Assembly (NCBI RefSeq): GCF_028369295.1
Contig: NZ_JAQMYP010000008.1
Coordinates: 124,001 to 188,000 of the forward strand
Direction: 5' to 3'
DNA: 64,000 bases
Source: Streptomyces sp. HD
GTDB taxonomy: Bacteria > Actinomycetota > Actinomycetes > Streptomycetales > Streptomycetaceae
Translations under genes and position numbers: made by a program
Notes under the pieces: model-generated
Seen by the model: only the letters and a program-made list of their open reading frames with translations
Told to the model about the DNA's origin: nothing
Database searches by the model: none
Shown: piece by piece, positions 8,018 through 17,682 of the stretch
Layout of the letters: the number at the start of each line of letters is the position of its first letter
Numbering within the stretch: position 1 is the first letter of the stretch

Positions 8018-8422
8018 CTACGGGCGGGCGTCGACCGTCTCGACGAGCTTCTCGAACCGGGCCCGCCAGCGCTGCTCGGAGTGCGCCTCTCCCCGGTACT
8101 CGTGGGTGAAGCGCAGAGCGCTGCCCCGGTCCCCGTCCCGCTCCAGATGGAACCGGATCCGGCCGGCGCCCTCCAGCGTGTACTCGGCGACCCGCTCCAC
8201 GTCCCACGCGGTGACCCGCCCCGCTCCGACATCACGCAGCGTGACCGCACCGCCGAGTCGGGGCTCCAGCACATCGGCGACGGTGAACCAGCCCGCGAGC
8301 CCCTCCGGGGTGCTGAACGCCGGCCAGACCGACTCCATCACCCCGGGAAGCCGCACCAGAAAATGCAGGATGTGCGTGTTCCCATGGGTCTGGCTGGCGC
8401 CCTGCTCGACGGAACCGGTCAT
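8018..8422 (-). CDS. SRPBCC (START-like) family protein
   Basis: This 134-residue soluble protein has the helix-grip pattern of polyketide cyclase/AHSA1-type SRPBCC proteins: VWPAFSTPEGLAGWFTVADV, then beta strands with RVTAWDVERVAEYTLEG and a C-terminal helix RWRARFEKLVETVDA. These proteins bind small hydrophobic ligands or act as chaperone co-factors. It is convergent with the binding-fold gene, only 14 bp apart, and lies just downstream of ccsB on the same strand. The ATG at 8422 is the only plausible start. Specific function unknown. Confidence 0.75.
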   Translation of the reverse strand: MTGSVEQGASQTHGNTHILHFLVRLPGVMESVWPAFSTPEGLAGWFTVADVLEPRLGGAVTLRDVGAGRVTAWDVERVAEYTLEGAGRIRFHLERDGDRGSALRFTHEYRGEAHSEQRWRARFEKLVETVDARP

Positions 8423-8464
8423 GACACCAGCGTGACCCCGCCGGGGGTGAAACGCACCCCTTGC

Positions 8465-9565
8465 CTACACCCCGGCGTACGAGTGCTTGCCGGAGACGAA
8501 GATGTTGACGCCGTAGTAGTTGAAGAGCCAGCAGCCGAAGGCGATGAGGGCCAGGTAGGCGGCCTTGCGGCCCTTCCAGCCGGCCGTGGCGCGGGCGTGC
8601 AGGTAGCAGGCGTAGGCGACCCAGGTGATGAAGGACCAGGTCTCCTTGGGGTCCCAGCCCCAGTAGCGGCCCCAGGCGTCGCCCGCCCAGATGGCGCCCG
8701 CGATGATCGTGAAGGTCCACAGCGGGAAGACGGCGGCGTTGACCCGGTAGGAGAACTTGTCGAGGGACGCCGATGCGGGCAGCCGGTCCAGGACGGAGTT
8801 CGCGAAACGGCCGGGGGTGCCGCCGTTCGCCAGCTTGTTCTCGTACGAGTCCTTGAACAGGTAGAGCAGCGTGGAGACGGCGCCGACGTAGAACACCGCG
8901 CCGCAGAAGATCGCGGTGGAGACGTGGATGTACAGCCAGTACGAGTGAAGGGCGGGAACCAACTGGTCACTGGCGGTGTACAAGACAGTGACGGCGAGGC
9001 CGAGATCGAGGAGGACCGTGGTGATCAGGAACAGCCCGAGCCAGCGCACGTTCTTCTTCAGCGCCAGCAGCGCCAGGTACACACCGACGGCGACCGTGGA
9101 GAAGGTGATGTTGAACTCGTACATGTTTCCCCACGGCGCCCGCTGCACCGACAGGGCCCGCGTGAGCACACCGCCGAACTCGACCAGGAAGGCGAGGACG
9201 GTGAGGGAGATGGCGATACGCCCGTAGAGGTCGCCCTGCTCGTCCCCACCGTGCGCCCCGGGCCCGTCCGGCACGTCCCGCTGCCCGGCCGTGGCCCGCA
9301 CGACGACCTTCGGCCGCTCCAGTACGGCGGTGGAGCCGCCCTTCTTCACGGTGACGGCGGGCGCCGCGGCCTTGGCTGCCTTCGCCGGGGTGAGCGCGGC
9401 GGCCGTGCGGCCGACCTTGCTGCGGCTGCCGAGGAGCCATTCGGCGATGTACGCGAAGAAGGCCAGGGTGTAGACGGCCATCGACGAGTAGATCAGCGTG
9501 TTGCTGATGCTCGCGAGGTTTTCGTTGGTGGCGGCGGCCAGCTCGGTCGCGGCGGCGAGAGTCAC
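8465..9565 (-). CDS. ccsB: Cytochrome c biogenesis protein CcsB (CcsA/ResC family)
   Basis: This 366-residue polytopic membrane protein carries the heme-handling WGWDPKETW motif at 302-310, the hallmark of the CcsA/ResC/CcmC/CcmF superfamily. With ResB it forms the system II synthetase that moves heme outward and attaches it to CXXCH of apocytochrome c, feeding the cytochrome bcc complex. Several hydrophobic helices are visible, the first at about 22-45 and the last near the C-terminus. The GTG start overlaps the resB stop as GTGA, so the two are translationally coupled. Length and motif fit the family well. It is the last gene of the operon before the SRPBCC gene. Confidence 0.95.
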   Translation of the reverse strand: MTLAAATELAAATNENLASISNTLIYSSMAVYTLAFFAYIAEWLLGSRSKVGRTAAALTPAKAAKAAAPAVTVKKGGSTAVLERPKVVVRATAGQRDVPDGPGAHGGDEQGDLYGRIAISLTVLAFLVEFGGVLTRALSVQRAPWGNMYEFNITFSTVAVGVYLALLALKKNVRWLGLFLITTVLLDLGLAVTVLYTASDQLVPALHSYWLYIHVSTAIFCGAVFYVGAVSTLLYLFKDSYENKLANGGTPGRFANSVLDRLPASASLDKFSYRVNAAVFPLWTFTIIAGAIWAGDAWGRYWGWDPKETWSFITWVAYACYLHARATAGWKGRKAAYLALIAFGCWLFNYYGVNIFVSGKHSYAGV

Positions 9566-11286
9566 TTGGTGTCAGCCCCTTCGGCGGGTGCGACTTGGGG
9601 GTCGGGGGAAGCTTCGGAATCTGCGGGGTCGTCGTCGGCGTCGGGCGCGCCGGGCGCCTGGTCGTAGAGGATTCCGGCGAGGTCACCCAGTTCCTCGGGC
9701 ACCTTGGCGGACTCGCTGCGGCCGAGGCCGGCCATCTCGACGACCGTGACACCGTCGTCGCCCTTGACCGCCCGCACCCAGACGCGGCGGCGCTGGATGA
9801 ACAGGGAGGCGGCAAGGCCGAAGATCGCGGTGAGGGAGCCGGCGAGGGCCCAGCCGCTGGCGGGCTGGCGGGCGACCTGGAAGCCGGCCCACTCCTTGAT
9901 CTCCTTCTCGAAGGTGACCGTGCCCGCGCCGTTGGGGAGCTTCATGGTCTCGCCGGGCTTCAGGTTCTCCCTGAGCTGCGCGCCCTTGGCGTCCTTGAAC
10001 CCCTTCAGGTTCTTCTTGTTCAGCTGGTACACGCTCTGCGGGATGCCCGCGTTGACACCGAGTTCGCCGTGGTACGCCTCCAGGTTCAGCACCGGGTTCA
10101 GCAGCGCCGGGAACTGCGAAGCGAGCTCGTTGCCCTTGACGTAGGAGGGCAGGAAGAAGGCCTGGAAACCGAGCTGATCCCACTTGCCCTTGGCGTCGCG
10201 GTAGCCGTCCATGACCTTGATCGCGCCGGTGGAGGTGACGTTGCCGTCGAGCGGAAGGAGGGGCACGGCGTCCCGGAAGACGACCTCGCCCCTGCCGTCG
10301 CGAACCGTGATGACGGGGGCGTAGCCGTGGCTGACGAGGTAGACCTTCGAGCCGCCGATCTCCAGCGGCTCGTTGACCTTGACGGTGGTCTTCTTGTCCT
10401 TGCCGTCGGCTCCCACGCTGTAGGTGAGGTCGGCCTCATAGGTGCGCGGGGTGCCCCGGTTGGGACCGCTGACCTCGTAGGTGCCCCTGAAGTTCTTCAG
10501 GTTGAAGCTGAACGGGTCCAGGTCGTCCTGGGTGAAGAGGCTGCCGGACTTGAAGTCGTCGTACTGGGTGAGGGTGTTGGAGAACCCGTCGCCCTCGACG
10601 ACCAGCTTGTTGCCCTCGGATTTGAACAGCTGGCCCCAGGCGAAGGCGACCAGCATCACGATCAGCGCGATGTGGAAGGCGAGGTTGCCGACCTCGCGCA
10701 GATACCCCTTCTCGGCGGCGACGGCGTCACCGGAGAGATGGGCGCGGAAGCGGCGCTTCGTCAGCAGGGTGAGCGCGGCCTCGCGGACCTGCTCGGGCTC
10801 GGCCTCGGTGCGCCAGGTGGTGTAGGCGGGCAGCCGGGTCAGTCGCCTCGGGGCGCCCGGCGGACGGCCGCGCAGCTGGCCGACGAACTGCCAGGTGCGC
10901 GGGACGATGCAGCCGATGAGGGAGACGAACAGCAGGATGTAGATCGCGGAGAACCACACCGAGCTGTAGACGTTGAAGAGGCCGAGCTTGTCGTAGATCG
11001 GCGCGAGGGTCTCGTGCGTCTTGCGGAAGTCGGCGACCTTGGTCTCGTCGATGCCGGTCTGCGGGATGAGCGAGCCGGGGATCGCGCCGAGCGACAGCAG
11101 CAGGAGCAGCAGCAGCGCGACCCGCATCGAGGTGAGCTGCCGCCAGAACCAGCGGGCCCAGCCGATGACGCCGAGGGACGGCAGGTTGGCGATCTCCTCG
11201 GCGGGGGCGGTGGAGAGCTGGGAGCCGGCGGCGTCCAGTTCCTCCTCACCGGTGGCCGGGGCGGCCTTGTCGGTCGTGTTGCTCAT
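9562..11286 (-). CDS. resB: Cytochrome c biogenesis protein ResB
   Basis: The 574-residue ResB-family protein has an N-terminal cytoplasmic segment and transmembrane helices at about 52-75, 122-142 and 213-235. A large extracytoplasmic domain follows (residues about 240-485, with VNEPLEIGGSKVYLVSHGYAP), then a last helix near 490-510 (ASGWALAGSLTAIFGLAASLF) and an acidic cytoplasmic tail. ResB partners CcsB/ResC in system II heme-apocytochrome ligation. The ATG at 11286 lies 4 bp after the ccdA stop, and the end overlaps ccsB by 4 bases. Order thioredoxin-ccdA-resB-ccsB is the conserved actinobacterial arrangement. Confidence 0.95.
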   Translation of the reverse strand: MSNTTDKAAPATGEEELDAAGSQLSTAPAEEIANLPSLGVIGWARWFWRQLTSMRVALLLLLLLSLGAIPGSLIPQTGIDETKVADFRKTHETLAPIYDKLGLFNVYSSVWFSAIYILLFVSLIGCIVPRTWQFVGQLRGRPPGAPRRLTRLPAYTTWRTEAEPEQVREAALTLLTKRRFRAHLSGDAVAAEKGYLREVGNLAFHIALIVMLVAFAWGQLFKSEGNKLVVEGDGFSNTLTQYDDFKSGSLFTQDDLDPFSFNLKNFRGTYEVSGPNRGTPRTYEADLTYSVGADGKDKKTTVKVNEPLEIGGSKVYLVSHGYAPVITVRDGRGEVVFRDAVPLLPLDGNVTSTGAIKVMDGYRDAKGKWDQLGFQAFFLPSYVKGNELASQFPALLNPVLNLEAYHGELGVNAGIPQSVYQLNKKNLKGFKDAKGAQLRENLKPGETMKLPNGAGTVTFEKEIKEWAGFQVARQPASGWALAGSLTAIFGLAASLFIQRRRVWVRAVKGDDGVTVVEMAGLGRSESAKVPEELGDLAGILYDQAPGAPDADDDPADSEASPDPQVAPAEGADTK

Positions 11287-11289
11287 CGA

Positions 11290-12063
11290 TCAGATCCCCA
11301 CAGTGAAGCCGTTGGACCAGACCTGCATCTCCTGCACGATGCGGTCCCAGGCGCCGGTGAGCAGCAGCACACCGGTCGCGATCATCATCGTGCCGCCGAT
11401 GCGCATCACCCAGACGTAGTGGCGCTTGACCCAGGCGAAGGCGCCGAGGGCCTTGCGGAAGGCTACGGCAGCGAGCACGAAGGGGACGCCGAGGCCCAGG
11501 CAGTAGGCGACGGTGAGTATGGCGCCGCGGCCCGCGCTCGCCTCGTTGTAGGACAGCGCGATCACCGAGGTCAGCGTCGGGCCGAGGCAGGGCGTCCAGC
11601 CGATGCCGAACAGCGCGCCGAGGAAGGGCGCGCCGATCAGCCCGGTCACGGGCCGCTTGTGGAAGCGGAACTCGCGCTGGGTCATCCAGGGCATCAGGCC
11701 CATGAAGAAGACGCCCATGAGGATCATGAGGACGCCCAGCACCTTGGACAGGACGTCCTTGTGGTCCTGCAGCGAGTCGCCGAAGTAGCCGAACAGCGCT
11801 CCGCTGGAGACGAACACCGCGGTGAAGCCGAGCACGAACAGGGAGGCACCCGCGACCATCCGTCCGCGCCGGGCCTCGGCCAGATCCGTACCGGTGACCC
11901 CGGTGACGTAGGAGAGATAGCCGGGGACCAGCGGCAGTACGCAGGGGGAGAAGAAGGAGACGAGGCCGCCGAGCAGCGCGATGGGCAGGGCGAGCAGCAG
12001 AGCGCCGCTCATCACCGTCTGGTTGGGGCCGGCGGCCTCGGCCAGCGTGGACAGTGCGCTCAC
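11290..12063 (-). CDS. ccdA: Thiol-disulfide interchange membrane protein CcdA
   Basis: The 257-residue protein has about six transmembrane helices and the CcdA/DsbD-beta signature FFSPCVLPLVPGYLS, with redox Cys41; its partner is Cys159 in IGWTPCLGP. CcdA passes electrons from cytoplasmic thioredoxin across the membrane to extracytoplasmic thiol-disulfide proteins, here the TlpA/ResA-like lipoprotein encoded immediately upstream. This keeps the CXXCH cysteines of apocytochrome c reduced for heme attachment. The GTG start is one base after the upstream stop (TGACGTG), so the two are coupled. Length is typical for the family. Confidence 0.95.
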   Translation of the reverse strand: MSALSTLAEAAGPNQTVMSGALLLALPIALLGGLVSFFSPCVLPLVPGYLSYVTGVTGTDLAEARRGRMVAGASLFVLGFTAVFVSSGALFGYFGDSLQDHKDVLSKVLGVLMILMGVFFMGLMPWMTQREFRFHKRPVTGLIGAPFLGALFGIGWTPCLGPTLTSVIALSYNEASAGRGAILTVAYCLGLGVPFVLAAVAFRKALGAFAWVKRHYVWVMRIGGTMMIATGVLLLTGAWDRIVQEMQVWSNGFTVGI

Positions 12064-12064
12064 G

Positions 12065-12667
12065 TCACTTCTCCGCGAGGACGGGCTTGATCATGCTGCG
12101 CAGTGTCTCCTCGCTGAGGGGCGCCAGCGCACGCGCGGCGATCTTTCCCTTCCGGTCGATGACCAGCGTGGAGGGGATCGCCTGCGGGTTGAGCGTGCCC
12201 TTGCCGAAGCGGAGCATCTGCTTGCCCGTGGGGTCGTACAGGCTCGGGTAGGTGACCCCGAACTCCTTCTCGAAGGCCTTCGCGGGGGTGGTGCTGGTGT
12301 CCCGGGTGTTGATGCCGACGAACTCGACACCCTGGCCCTTGACGTCGTCGTAGACGGTCTGGAAGTTCTTCGCCTCGGCCCGGCACGGTGGGCACCAGGA
12401 TCCCCATACGTTGATGACGAGGATCTTGCCCTTGTAGTCGGCGGTGTCGAGCTGCTTGCCGTCGATGGTCTCGCCGGACAGGGCCGGCGCCACGGAGCGC
12501 TTGCCCTGGGCCGCGGTGTCGATGCCGTTGCTGCCGGGGACGAAGTTGGTGTCGCCGCCACCGCCCGACATACCGCCGGAACTGCACGCGGAGAGGGTCA
12601 GCGCGGCGACGGCGGCGCTGGTGATGGCCAGGACGGCGACACGACTTCGGACGCTACGGGCACTCAT
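12065..12667 (-). CDS. TlpA/ResA-like thiol-disulfide oxidoreductase lipoprotein
   Basis: The 200-residue precursor has a lipoprotein signal with lipobox LSAC (Cys28) and a thioredoxin-fold domain. The active site is WCPPC at Cys92-Cys95, and the cis-Pro region is near IPSTLVIDRKGKI. ResA-type proteins reduce the heme-binding cysteines of apocytochrome c outside the membrane, taking electrons from CcdA, whose gene follows one base later. The 14-residue Gly/Ser-rich stretch after the lipobox is a normal tether. ATG 12667 is first in the four-gene operon. The role is well supported by active site and context. Confidence 0.93.
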   Translation of the reverse strand: MSARSVRSRVAVLAITSAAVAALTLSACSSGGMSGGGGDTNFVPGSNGIDTAAQGKRSVAPALSGETIDGKQLDTADYKGKILVINVWGSWCPPCRAEAKNFQTVYDDVKGQGVEFVGINTRDTSTTPAKAFEKEFGVTYPSLYDPTGKQMLRFGKGTLNPQAIPSTLVIDRKGKIAARALAPLSEETLRSMIKPVLAEK

Positions 12668-12733
12668 GTGAAAAGTTTCGCATGCCCGTTCTGGGGATCT
12701 TGCCCACCCCCCTCGCGGACGTGAACCCGCATT

Positions 12734-14047
12734 TCAGGCGGCGTTCTGCGTACCCATGGAGGAGCCGCTGGAGGAACCGGTGGAGGTGCTCGCGGAGCCG
12801 CCCTTCATGAACGTCTTCCAGCCGCCGGCCGGCTGCTGCCCGACCTCCAGGGTCCGCAGCTTGGCGAGCACCTCGGGCTTCTGTACGTCCATCCAGTCAA
12901 CGAACTGCCGGAAGGAGACGAGCCGGATGTCGGCCCCCTTCTCCTTCTCCTGCGCGATGTGCTTGAGGGCGGCCTCGACGGCGTCCATGTAGATGCCGCC
13001 GTTCCACTGCTCGAAGTGGTTGCCTATGAAGAAGGGTGCGCGGTTTGTCTCGTATGCCCGCTTGAATCCCTGGATGTACGCCTGCGACGACTGCTCACGC
13101 CAGCCCGGGTAGTTGTGGGCGGGCGCCTTCGTCGAGTTGATCGACTGGTTGGCCAGCATGTTGTAGTCCATGGAGAGGACCTCGAAGGAGCGCCCGGGGA
13201 AAGGTATCTGCTGCAACGGCAGATCCCACAGCCCCTGCTTCTTCTGCGGCCACACCTGACGGCCGCCGGGCGAGGAGGCGTCGTAACGCCAGCCGAGCTC
13301 CTTGGCGGTGGGCAGCAGGTTGTCCTGGCCGAGGAGGCAGGGCGTGCGGCCGCCGACGAGCTCCTTGTCGTAGTCGAAGGGCAGGGACGGCAGGTCGGTC
13401 CAGCCGGTGTTGGTCCGCCACTTCTTCACGAAGTCCTTGGCCTGCTGGATCTCGCTGCGCCACTGCTTGGGCGTCCAGTTGCCGACGGTGCCGTTGCCGC
13501 CGCAGAAGTGGCCGTTGAAGTGGGTGCCTATCTCGTGCCCTTCGAGCCAGGCGCGCCGGACGTTCGTCAGTGTCGCCTTGACGTGCTCGTCGGTGAGGTA
13601 GCCGATGTCGGAGGCGCCGACCGGGTTGTTCGGCGGGTTGTAGAGCCGCTTCTTCGACTCGGGGAGCAGATACAGCCCCGAGAGGAAGAAGGTCATGTGC
13701 GCGTCGTTCTCCTTGGCGAGGTCGAGGAAGCGCGGGAAGAGGCCGTTGCCCACCTCACCGGCGCCGTCCCACGAGAAGACCACGAACTGCGGCGGCTCCT
13801 GACCGGGCTCCAGAGGCTGGGGCTTGGCCGGCTGCCTGGGCTGCTTGCCGGTGTAGGAGGTGGAGCCGTCACCGATGGGGCGGGCGCGGTTGGTCTGGGT
13901 CCCGGGCTTGTTGCCTTCGCCGCCTTCGGAACCTTCGGACCCCTTCGACCCCTCTGACGAGGTGAGGGTTCCGCAGCCGGCCAGCCCGACGGCGGCGGCC
14001 GTGCCGACACCGAGTCCTATAAGTCCCCTCCGGGTGACATTGCGCAT
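12734..14047 (-). CDS. Polysaccharide deacetylase-like lipoprotein
   Basis: The 437-residue protein begins with a twin-arginine-like TRRGLIGLGVG and a lipobox LAGC (Cys25), then a Gly/Ser/Glu-rich low-complexity linker. The catalytic part resembles NodB/CE4 deacetylases: VFSWDGAG with Asp94, and HEIGTHFNGH with metal ligands His176 and His180. The usual second catalytic Asp of the first motif is not evident (WDGAG instead of DDG), so activity may be altered or the substrate unusual. Such proteins remove N-acetyl groups from cell-wall or capsule sugars. The Ser/Thr-rich C-terminal tail is variable. It precedes the cytochrome operon on the same strand but has its own 66-bp gap. Confidence 0.8.
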   Translation of the reverse strand: MRNVTRRGLIGLGVGTAAAVGLAGCGTLTSSEGSKGSEGSEGGEGNKPGTQTNRARPIGDGSTSYTGKQPRQPAKPQPLEPGQEPPQFVVFSWDGAGEVGNGLFPRFLDLAKENDAHMTFFLSGLYLLPESKKRLYNPPNNPVGASDIGYLTDEHVKATLTNVRRAWLEGHEIGTHFNGHFCGGNGTVGNWTPKQWRSEIQQAKDFVKKWRTNTGWTDLPSLPFDYDKELVGGRTPCLLGQDNLLPTAKELGWRYDASSPGGRQVWPQKKQGLWDLPLQQIPFPGRSFEVLSMDYNMLANQSINSTKAPAHNYPGWREQSSQAYIQGFKRAYETNRAPFFIGNHFEQWNGGIYMDAVEAALKHIAQEKEKGADIRLVSFRQFVDWMDVQKPEVLAKLRTLEVGQQPAGGWKTFMKGGSASTSTGSSSGSSMGTQNAA

Positions 14048-14178
14048 TCCTGCCCCATCCGTCGTGCTCTCTCGTGGTCACCCAGTCAGAGGGCACGACG
14101 AACAGGGAGGTTCCTCCGGATCTCGGAGGATTCGAAACAAATGTCACAAACGCGTCTTAAAAGCCCATGTGGGGCAAC

Positions 14179-14233
14179 CCGCCCAGGACAACGGGATCAG
14201 GCACCGCCATAACGGGATCAGGCACTGCCATCA
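14179..14233. repeat. Short tandem repeats before the deacetylase gene
   Basis: Two roughly 21-bp units of the form ACGGGATCAGGCACYGCCAT lie at about 14190-14232, followed by partial CAGGCACC copies up to the 3' end of the histidine phosphatase gene. They lie in the short gap between that gene and the deacetylase gene. Confidence 0.6.
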
Positions 14234-14256
14234 GGCACCGTCACGAGACCCTGCCA

Positions 14257-14979
14257 TCAGGCGCCGAAGGCCTTGTCCTTCCCCTTCACCGGCTTGGCAC
14301 CGGCGCGGAGATGGGCGGGCACCAGATCGATGGCGGGCTCGGTGTACCCGACGGAAACGATCCTGTCGCCCTGGAACGTGAAGGTCGTCAGGGACGCGAG
14401 CGTGCACTGCCGCTTGCGCGGGTCGTGCCACAGCCGCCGCTTCTCGACGTAGCTGCGCACGATCCAGATCGGCAGCTGATGACTGACCAGCACGGCCTCG
14501 TGCCCACGCGCGGCGTCCTTGGCGGCACTCAGCGCACCCATCATCCGGATGACCTGGTCGACGTACGGCTCGCCCCAGGACGGCTTGAAGGGGTTGACGA
14601 GATGCTTCCAGTTCTCCGGCTTCTTCAGCGCCCCGTCGCCCACGCCGAAGGTCTTGCCCTGGAAGACGTTGTCGGCCTCGATGAGCCGCCCGTCGGTCGC
14701 GAGGTCCAGCCCGTGCGCCTTGGCGATCGGGGTCGCGGTCTCCTGCGCACGCTCCAGCGGGGAGGCGCAGACGTGGGTGACATCGCGGGAGGCGAGGTGC
14801 TCGGCGACCCGGTCGGCCATCTGCCGCCCGAGCTCGGAGAGGTGGTAGCCGGCGAGACGGCCGTAGAGGATCCCGTCCGGGTTGGCGACCTCGCCGTGCC
14901 GCATGAGGTGGACGACGGTGATGTCGCTGTCGCTCGTGTGGATGTCGCCGTGGATGTCGCTGTGGATGTCGTTGCTCAT
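14257..14979 (-). CDS. Histidine phosphatase (phosphoglycerate mutase-like)
   Basis: The 240-residue protein has the RHGE motif with catalytic His28 and an [11 protein letters not shown] segment, which mark the histidine phosphatase superfamily, and [13 protein letters not shown] carries the second catalytic His. Substrate is not predictable; many Streptomyces members sit next to hemL without an established link. The start overlaps the hemL stop as ATGA, so it is translationally coupled to heme synthesis. The N-terminus contains [11 protein letters not shown], encoded by a 12-bp repeat (about 14935-14972) that is absent from the conserved core, which begins at [12 protein letters not shown]. 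An internal start is not needed. Confidence 0.88.
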   Translation of the reverse strand: MSNDIHSDIHGDIHTSDSDITVVHLMRHGEVANPDGILYGRLAGYHLSELGRQMADRVAEHLASRDVTHVCASPLERAQETATPIAKAHGLDLATDGRLIEADNVFQGKTFGVGDGALKKPENWKHLVNPFKPSWGEPYVDQVIRMMGALSAAKDAARGHEAVLVSHQLPIWIVRSYVEKRRLWHDPRKRQCTLASLTTFTFQGDRIVSVGYTEPAIDLVPAHLRAGAKPVKGKDKAFGA

Positions 14980-16310
14980 GCCGCCGTGGCCTCCGCCGCC
15001 GCTCGGGCCGCCGCCGGGAGGGCGTCGGCGATCCGCTGGACGGCCTGCTCGTCGTGTGCCGTGGAAACGAACCAGGACTCGAAGGACGAGGGCGGCAGAT
15101 AGACGCCCTGCGCCAGCATCGAGTGGAAGAAGGCGGTGAAGCGGAAGGAATCCTGCCGCTTGGCGTCCTCGTAGTTGCGGACCTCACGGTCCGTGAAGAA
15201 CACGGAGAACATGTTGGAGGCGTTCTGCAGCCGGTGCGCGACGCCTTCCTTGGTGAGGGCCTCGGTGACGAGGGACTGGATCTGCGCGGAGACGGCGTCG
15301 ACGGCGTCGTACGCGGCCTCGTCGAGGAGCCGCAGCTGAGCGAGGCCGGCCGCGGTGGCGACCGGGTTCCCGGAGAGGGTGCCGGCCTGGTAGACGGGCC
15401 CGGCGGGTGCGAGGTGGGCCATCACATCGGCGCGCCCACCGAAGGCGGCGGCGGGGAACCCGCCCCCCATGACCTTGCCGAAGGTCATGAGGTCGGGCTT
15501 GACTCCGTCGACCCCGTACCACCCGGCACGGCTGGTACGGAACCCGGTCATGACCTCGTCGGAGATGAAGAGGGCGCCGTTCTTGCGGCAGGCGTCCTTC
15601 AGTCCCTCGTTGAAACCGGGCTGCGGCGGGACGACGCCCATGTTGCCGGGCGAGGCCTCGGTGATCACGCAGGCGATCTCACCGGGGTAGCGGTGGAAGG
15701 CCTCGTGCACGGACTCCAGGTCGTTGTAGGGCAGGACGATGGTGTCGCCGGCCTGGGCACCGGTGACGCCCGGGGTGTCGGGCAGCGCGAAGGTGGCGAC
15801 GCCGGACCCGGCCGCGGCGAGCAGCGAGTCGACATGCCCGTGATAGCACCCGGCGAACTTGATCACCTTGGACCGCCGGGTGAACCCGCGGGCGAGCCGG
15901 ATGGCGGACATGGTGGCCTCGGTGCCGCTGGAGACGAGCCGCACCTGGTCGACGGGCTCGATCCGGCCGACGATCTCCTCGGCGAGTGCGACCTCGCCCT
16001 CCCCCGGCGTACCGAAGGAAGTGCCGCGGGAGACGGCGTCCTGGACGGCGGCGATGACCTCGGGGTGGGAGTGCCCGAGGATCATGGGTCCCCAGGAGCA
16101 GACGAGGTCGACGTACTCGCGCCCGTCGGCGTCGGTCAGGTACGGACCGGTGCCGGACACCATGAACCGGGGCGTCCCGCCCACGGCCCGGAAGGCGCGC
16201 ACCGGGGAGTTCACGCCGCCGGGCGTGACGGCGGCCGCACGGTCGAACAGAGCCTGCGAGGCAGGCGCATCGTATGGATAGGGCGTTCCTGAAGAGGGCG
16301 CTTCACTCAT
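14976..16310 (-). CDS. hemL: Glutamate-1-semialdehyde 2,1-aminomutase
   Basis: The 444-residue class III PLP aminotransferase converts glutamate-1-semialdehyde to 5-aminolevulinate, the C5-route step just before hemB (63 kb side of this window). Seen are [19 protein letters not shown], the [19 protein letters not shown] phosphate region ([15 protein letters not shown]), the SDEVMTGFR segment and the Schiff-base lysine in [12 protein letters not shown] at Lys279. Length fits the family. ATG 16310 starts after a long repeat-rich gap; the stop is coupled to the phosphatase gene. Its position beside the cytochrome c biogenesis operon matches shared need for heme. Confidence 0.96.
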   Translation of the reverse strand: MSEAPSSGTPYPYDAPASQALFDRAAAVTPGGVNSPVRAFRAVGGTPRFMVSGTGPYLTDADGREYVDLVCSWGPMILGHSHPEVIAAVQDAVSRGTSFGTPGEGEVALAEEIVGRIEPVDQVRLVSSGTEATMSAIRLARGFTRRSKVIKFAGCYHGHVDSLLAAAGSGVATFALPDTPGVTGAQAGDTIVLPYNDLESVHEAFHRYPGEIACVITEASPGNMGVVPPQPGFNEGLKDACRKNGALFISDEVMTGFRTSRAGWYGVDGVKPDLMTFGKVMGGGFPAAAFGGRADVMAHLAPAGPVYQAGTLSGNPVATAAGLAQLRLLDEAAYDAVDAVSAQIQSLVTEALTKEGVAHRLQNASNMFSVFFTDREVRNYEDAKRQDSFRFTAFFHSMLAQGVYLPPSSFESWFVSTAHDEQAVQRIADALPAAARAAAEATAA

Positions 16311-16925
<615 letters not shown>

Positions 16926-17570
16926 ATGCATCGCGGTGGCGGACTGGGCGAGGGGACTGATGACCTGGGTCCTCGACGTGCCCGGCGGGGAAGGCACCGG
17001 CGAGACGCGGAGGATTCGAACGAAGCACGGCAGGGACACGTAGTACCGGATATGCCGGGTGTACCGAATGAGTCAGAGCGGGCGGCCGATCGACGTGTCG
17101 ATCGGCTGAGGTCGAGCAGGAATGGTGGTCGGGTGGGGGTGACGTACAAGTACTTCGGCGCGCCCGACGGCGCAACCGCGGCCCGCGTCCCGATCTCGAT
17201 GCGCCCCGAAGAACTCGGCGGCGACGAGCTCGGCATGAACGGCATGTTCACCAAGATCAAGCCGGAGACGATGGCCGCGATGGTCCTCACCGGCATCGAG
17301 GGCGTCCCCCTGCACAAGGTCCCCCCGCTGGAACTGGTCGTCCTTCACCCCGACTACGCGGTGGTCAAGCTGCCGATGACGGTGGTGGACCCGCTGCGGG
17401 GCATAGGAGAGGAAGCGGTGGGCGCGGCCGCTTTCATCTGGTCGACGGTGCCGGACCGGGGTGGGCCCCGGGATGCGTTCAACGTGTACCAGTTGCTGCA
17501 CGAGTGGCAGGACTTCAGCCACCGCCTTCATGAGGCGGGGCATCAGCCGTATTGCCTTGTGTGGCCCTGA
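16926..17570 (+). CDS. Conserved hypothetical protein
   Basis: The conserved-looking core starts near GTG 17133 (VGVTYKYFGAPDG) and runs about 145 residues: mixed alpha/beta, with RVPISMRPEELGGDELGM, ELVVLHPDYAVVKLPMTVVDPL and a C-terminal helix DAFNVYQLLHEWQDFSHRLHEAGH. No catalytic motif or membrane segment is evident. From ATG 16926, which has GGTGGAG just before it, there is an extra 69-residue Arg-rich N-terminus with weaker third-position GC. I list the longer form but consider GTG 17133 a real alternative. I do not recognise a function. It is monocistronic, closed by a hairpin. Confidence 0.65.
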   Translation: MHRGGGLGEGTDDLGPRRARRGRHRRDAEDSNEARQGHVVPDMPGVPNESERAADRRVDRLRSSRNGGRVGVTYKYFGAPDGATAARVPISMRPEELGGDELGMNGMFTKIKPETMAAMVLTGIEGVPLHKVPPLELVVLHPDYAVVKLPMTVVDPLRGIGEEAVGAAAFIWSTVPDRGGPRDAFNVYQLLHEWQDFSHRLHEAGHQPYCLVWP

Positions 17571-17615
17571 TTCGAGGTTTCGCCGGTAGCGGTCGCAGGC
17601 CGTTCAGCCGGTAGC

Positions 17616-17640
17616 GGGCGGGGGTTTTCGGGCCCCGCCC
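17616..17640. terminator. Hairpin between convergent genes
   Basis: GGGCGGGG at 17616-17623 pairs with CCCCGCCC at 17633-17640 around a 9-base loop, followed by TTGTC. It lies 46 bp after the hypothetical gene and before the convergent YdcF-like gene, so it may serve both. Confidence 0.7.
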
Positions 17641-17682
17641 TTGTCATGTGTCGAGGGCTGACAGTGGCTGTCTCAAGCGCAA

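Noticed and set aside
7244..9667. Long plus-strand frame of about 800 codons opposite ccsB
   Set aside because: It is antisense to ccsB and the SRPBCC gene, has Arg/Gly/Asp-biased composition and no domain; a GC-driven shadow.
9595..12090. 831-codon plus-strand frame opposite resB and ccdA
   Set aside because: Antisense to certain cytochrome biogenesis genes; composition typical of high-GC shadows.
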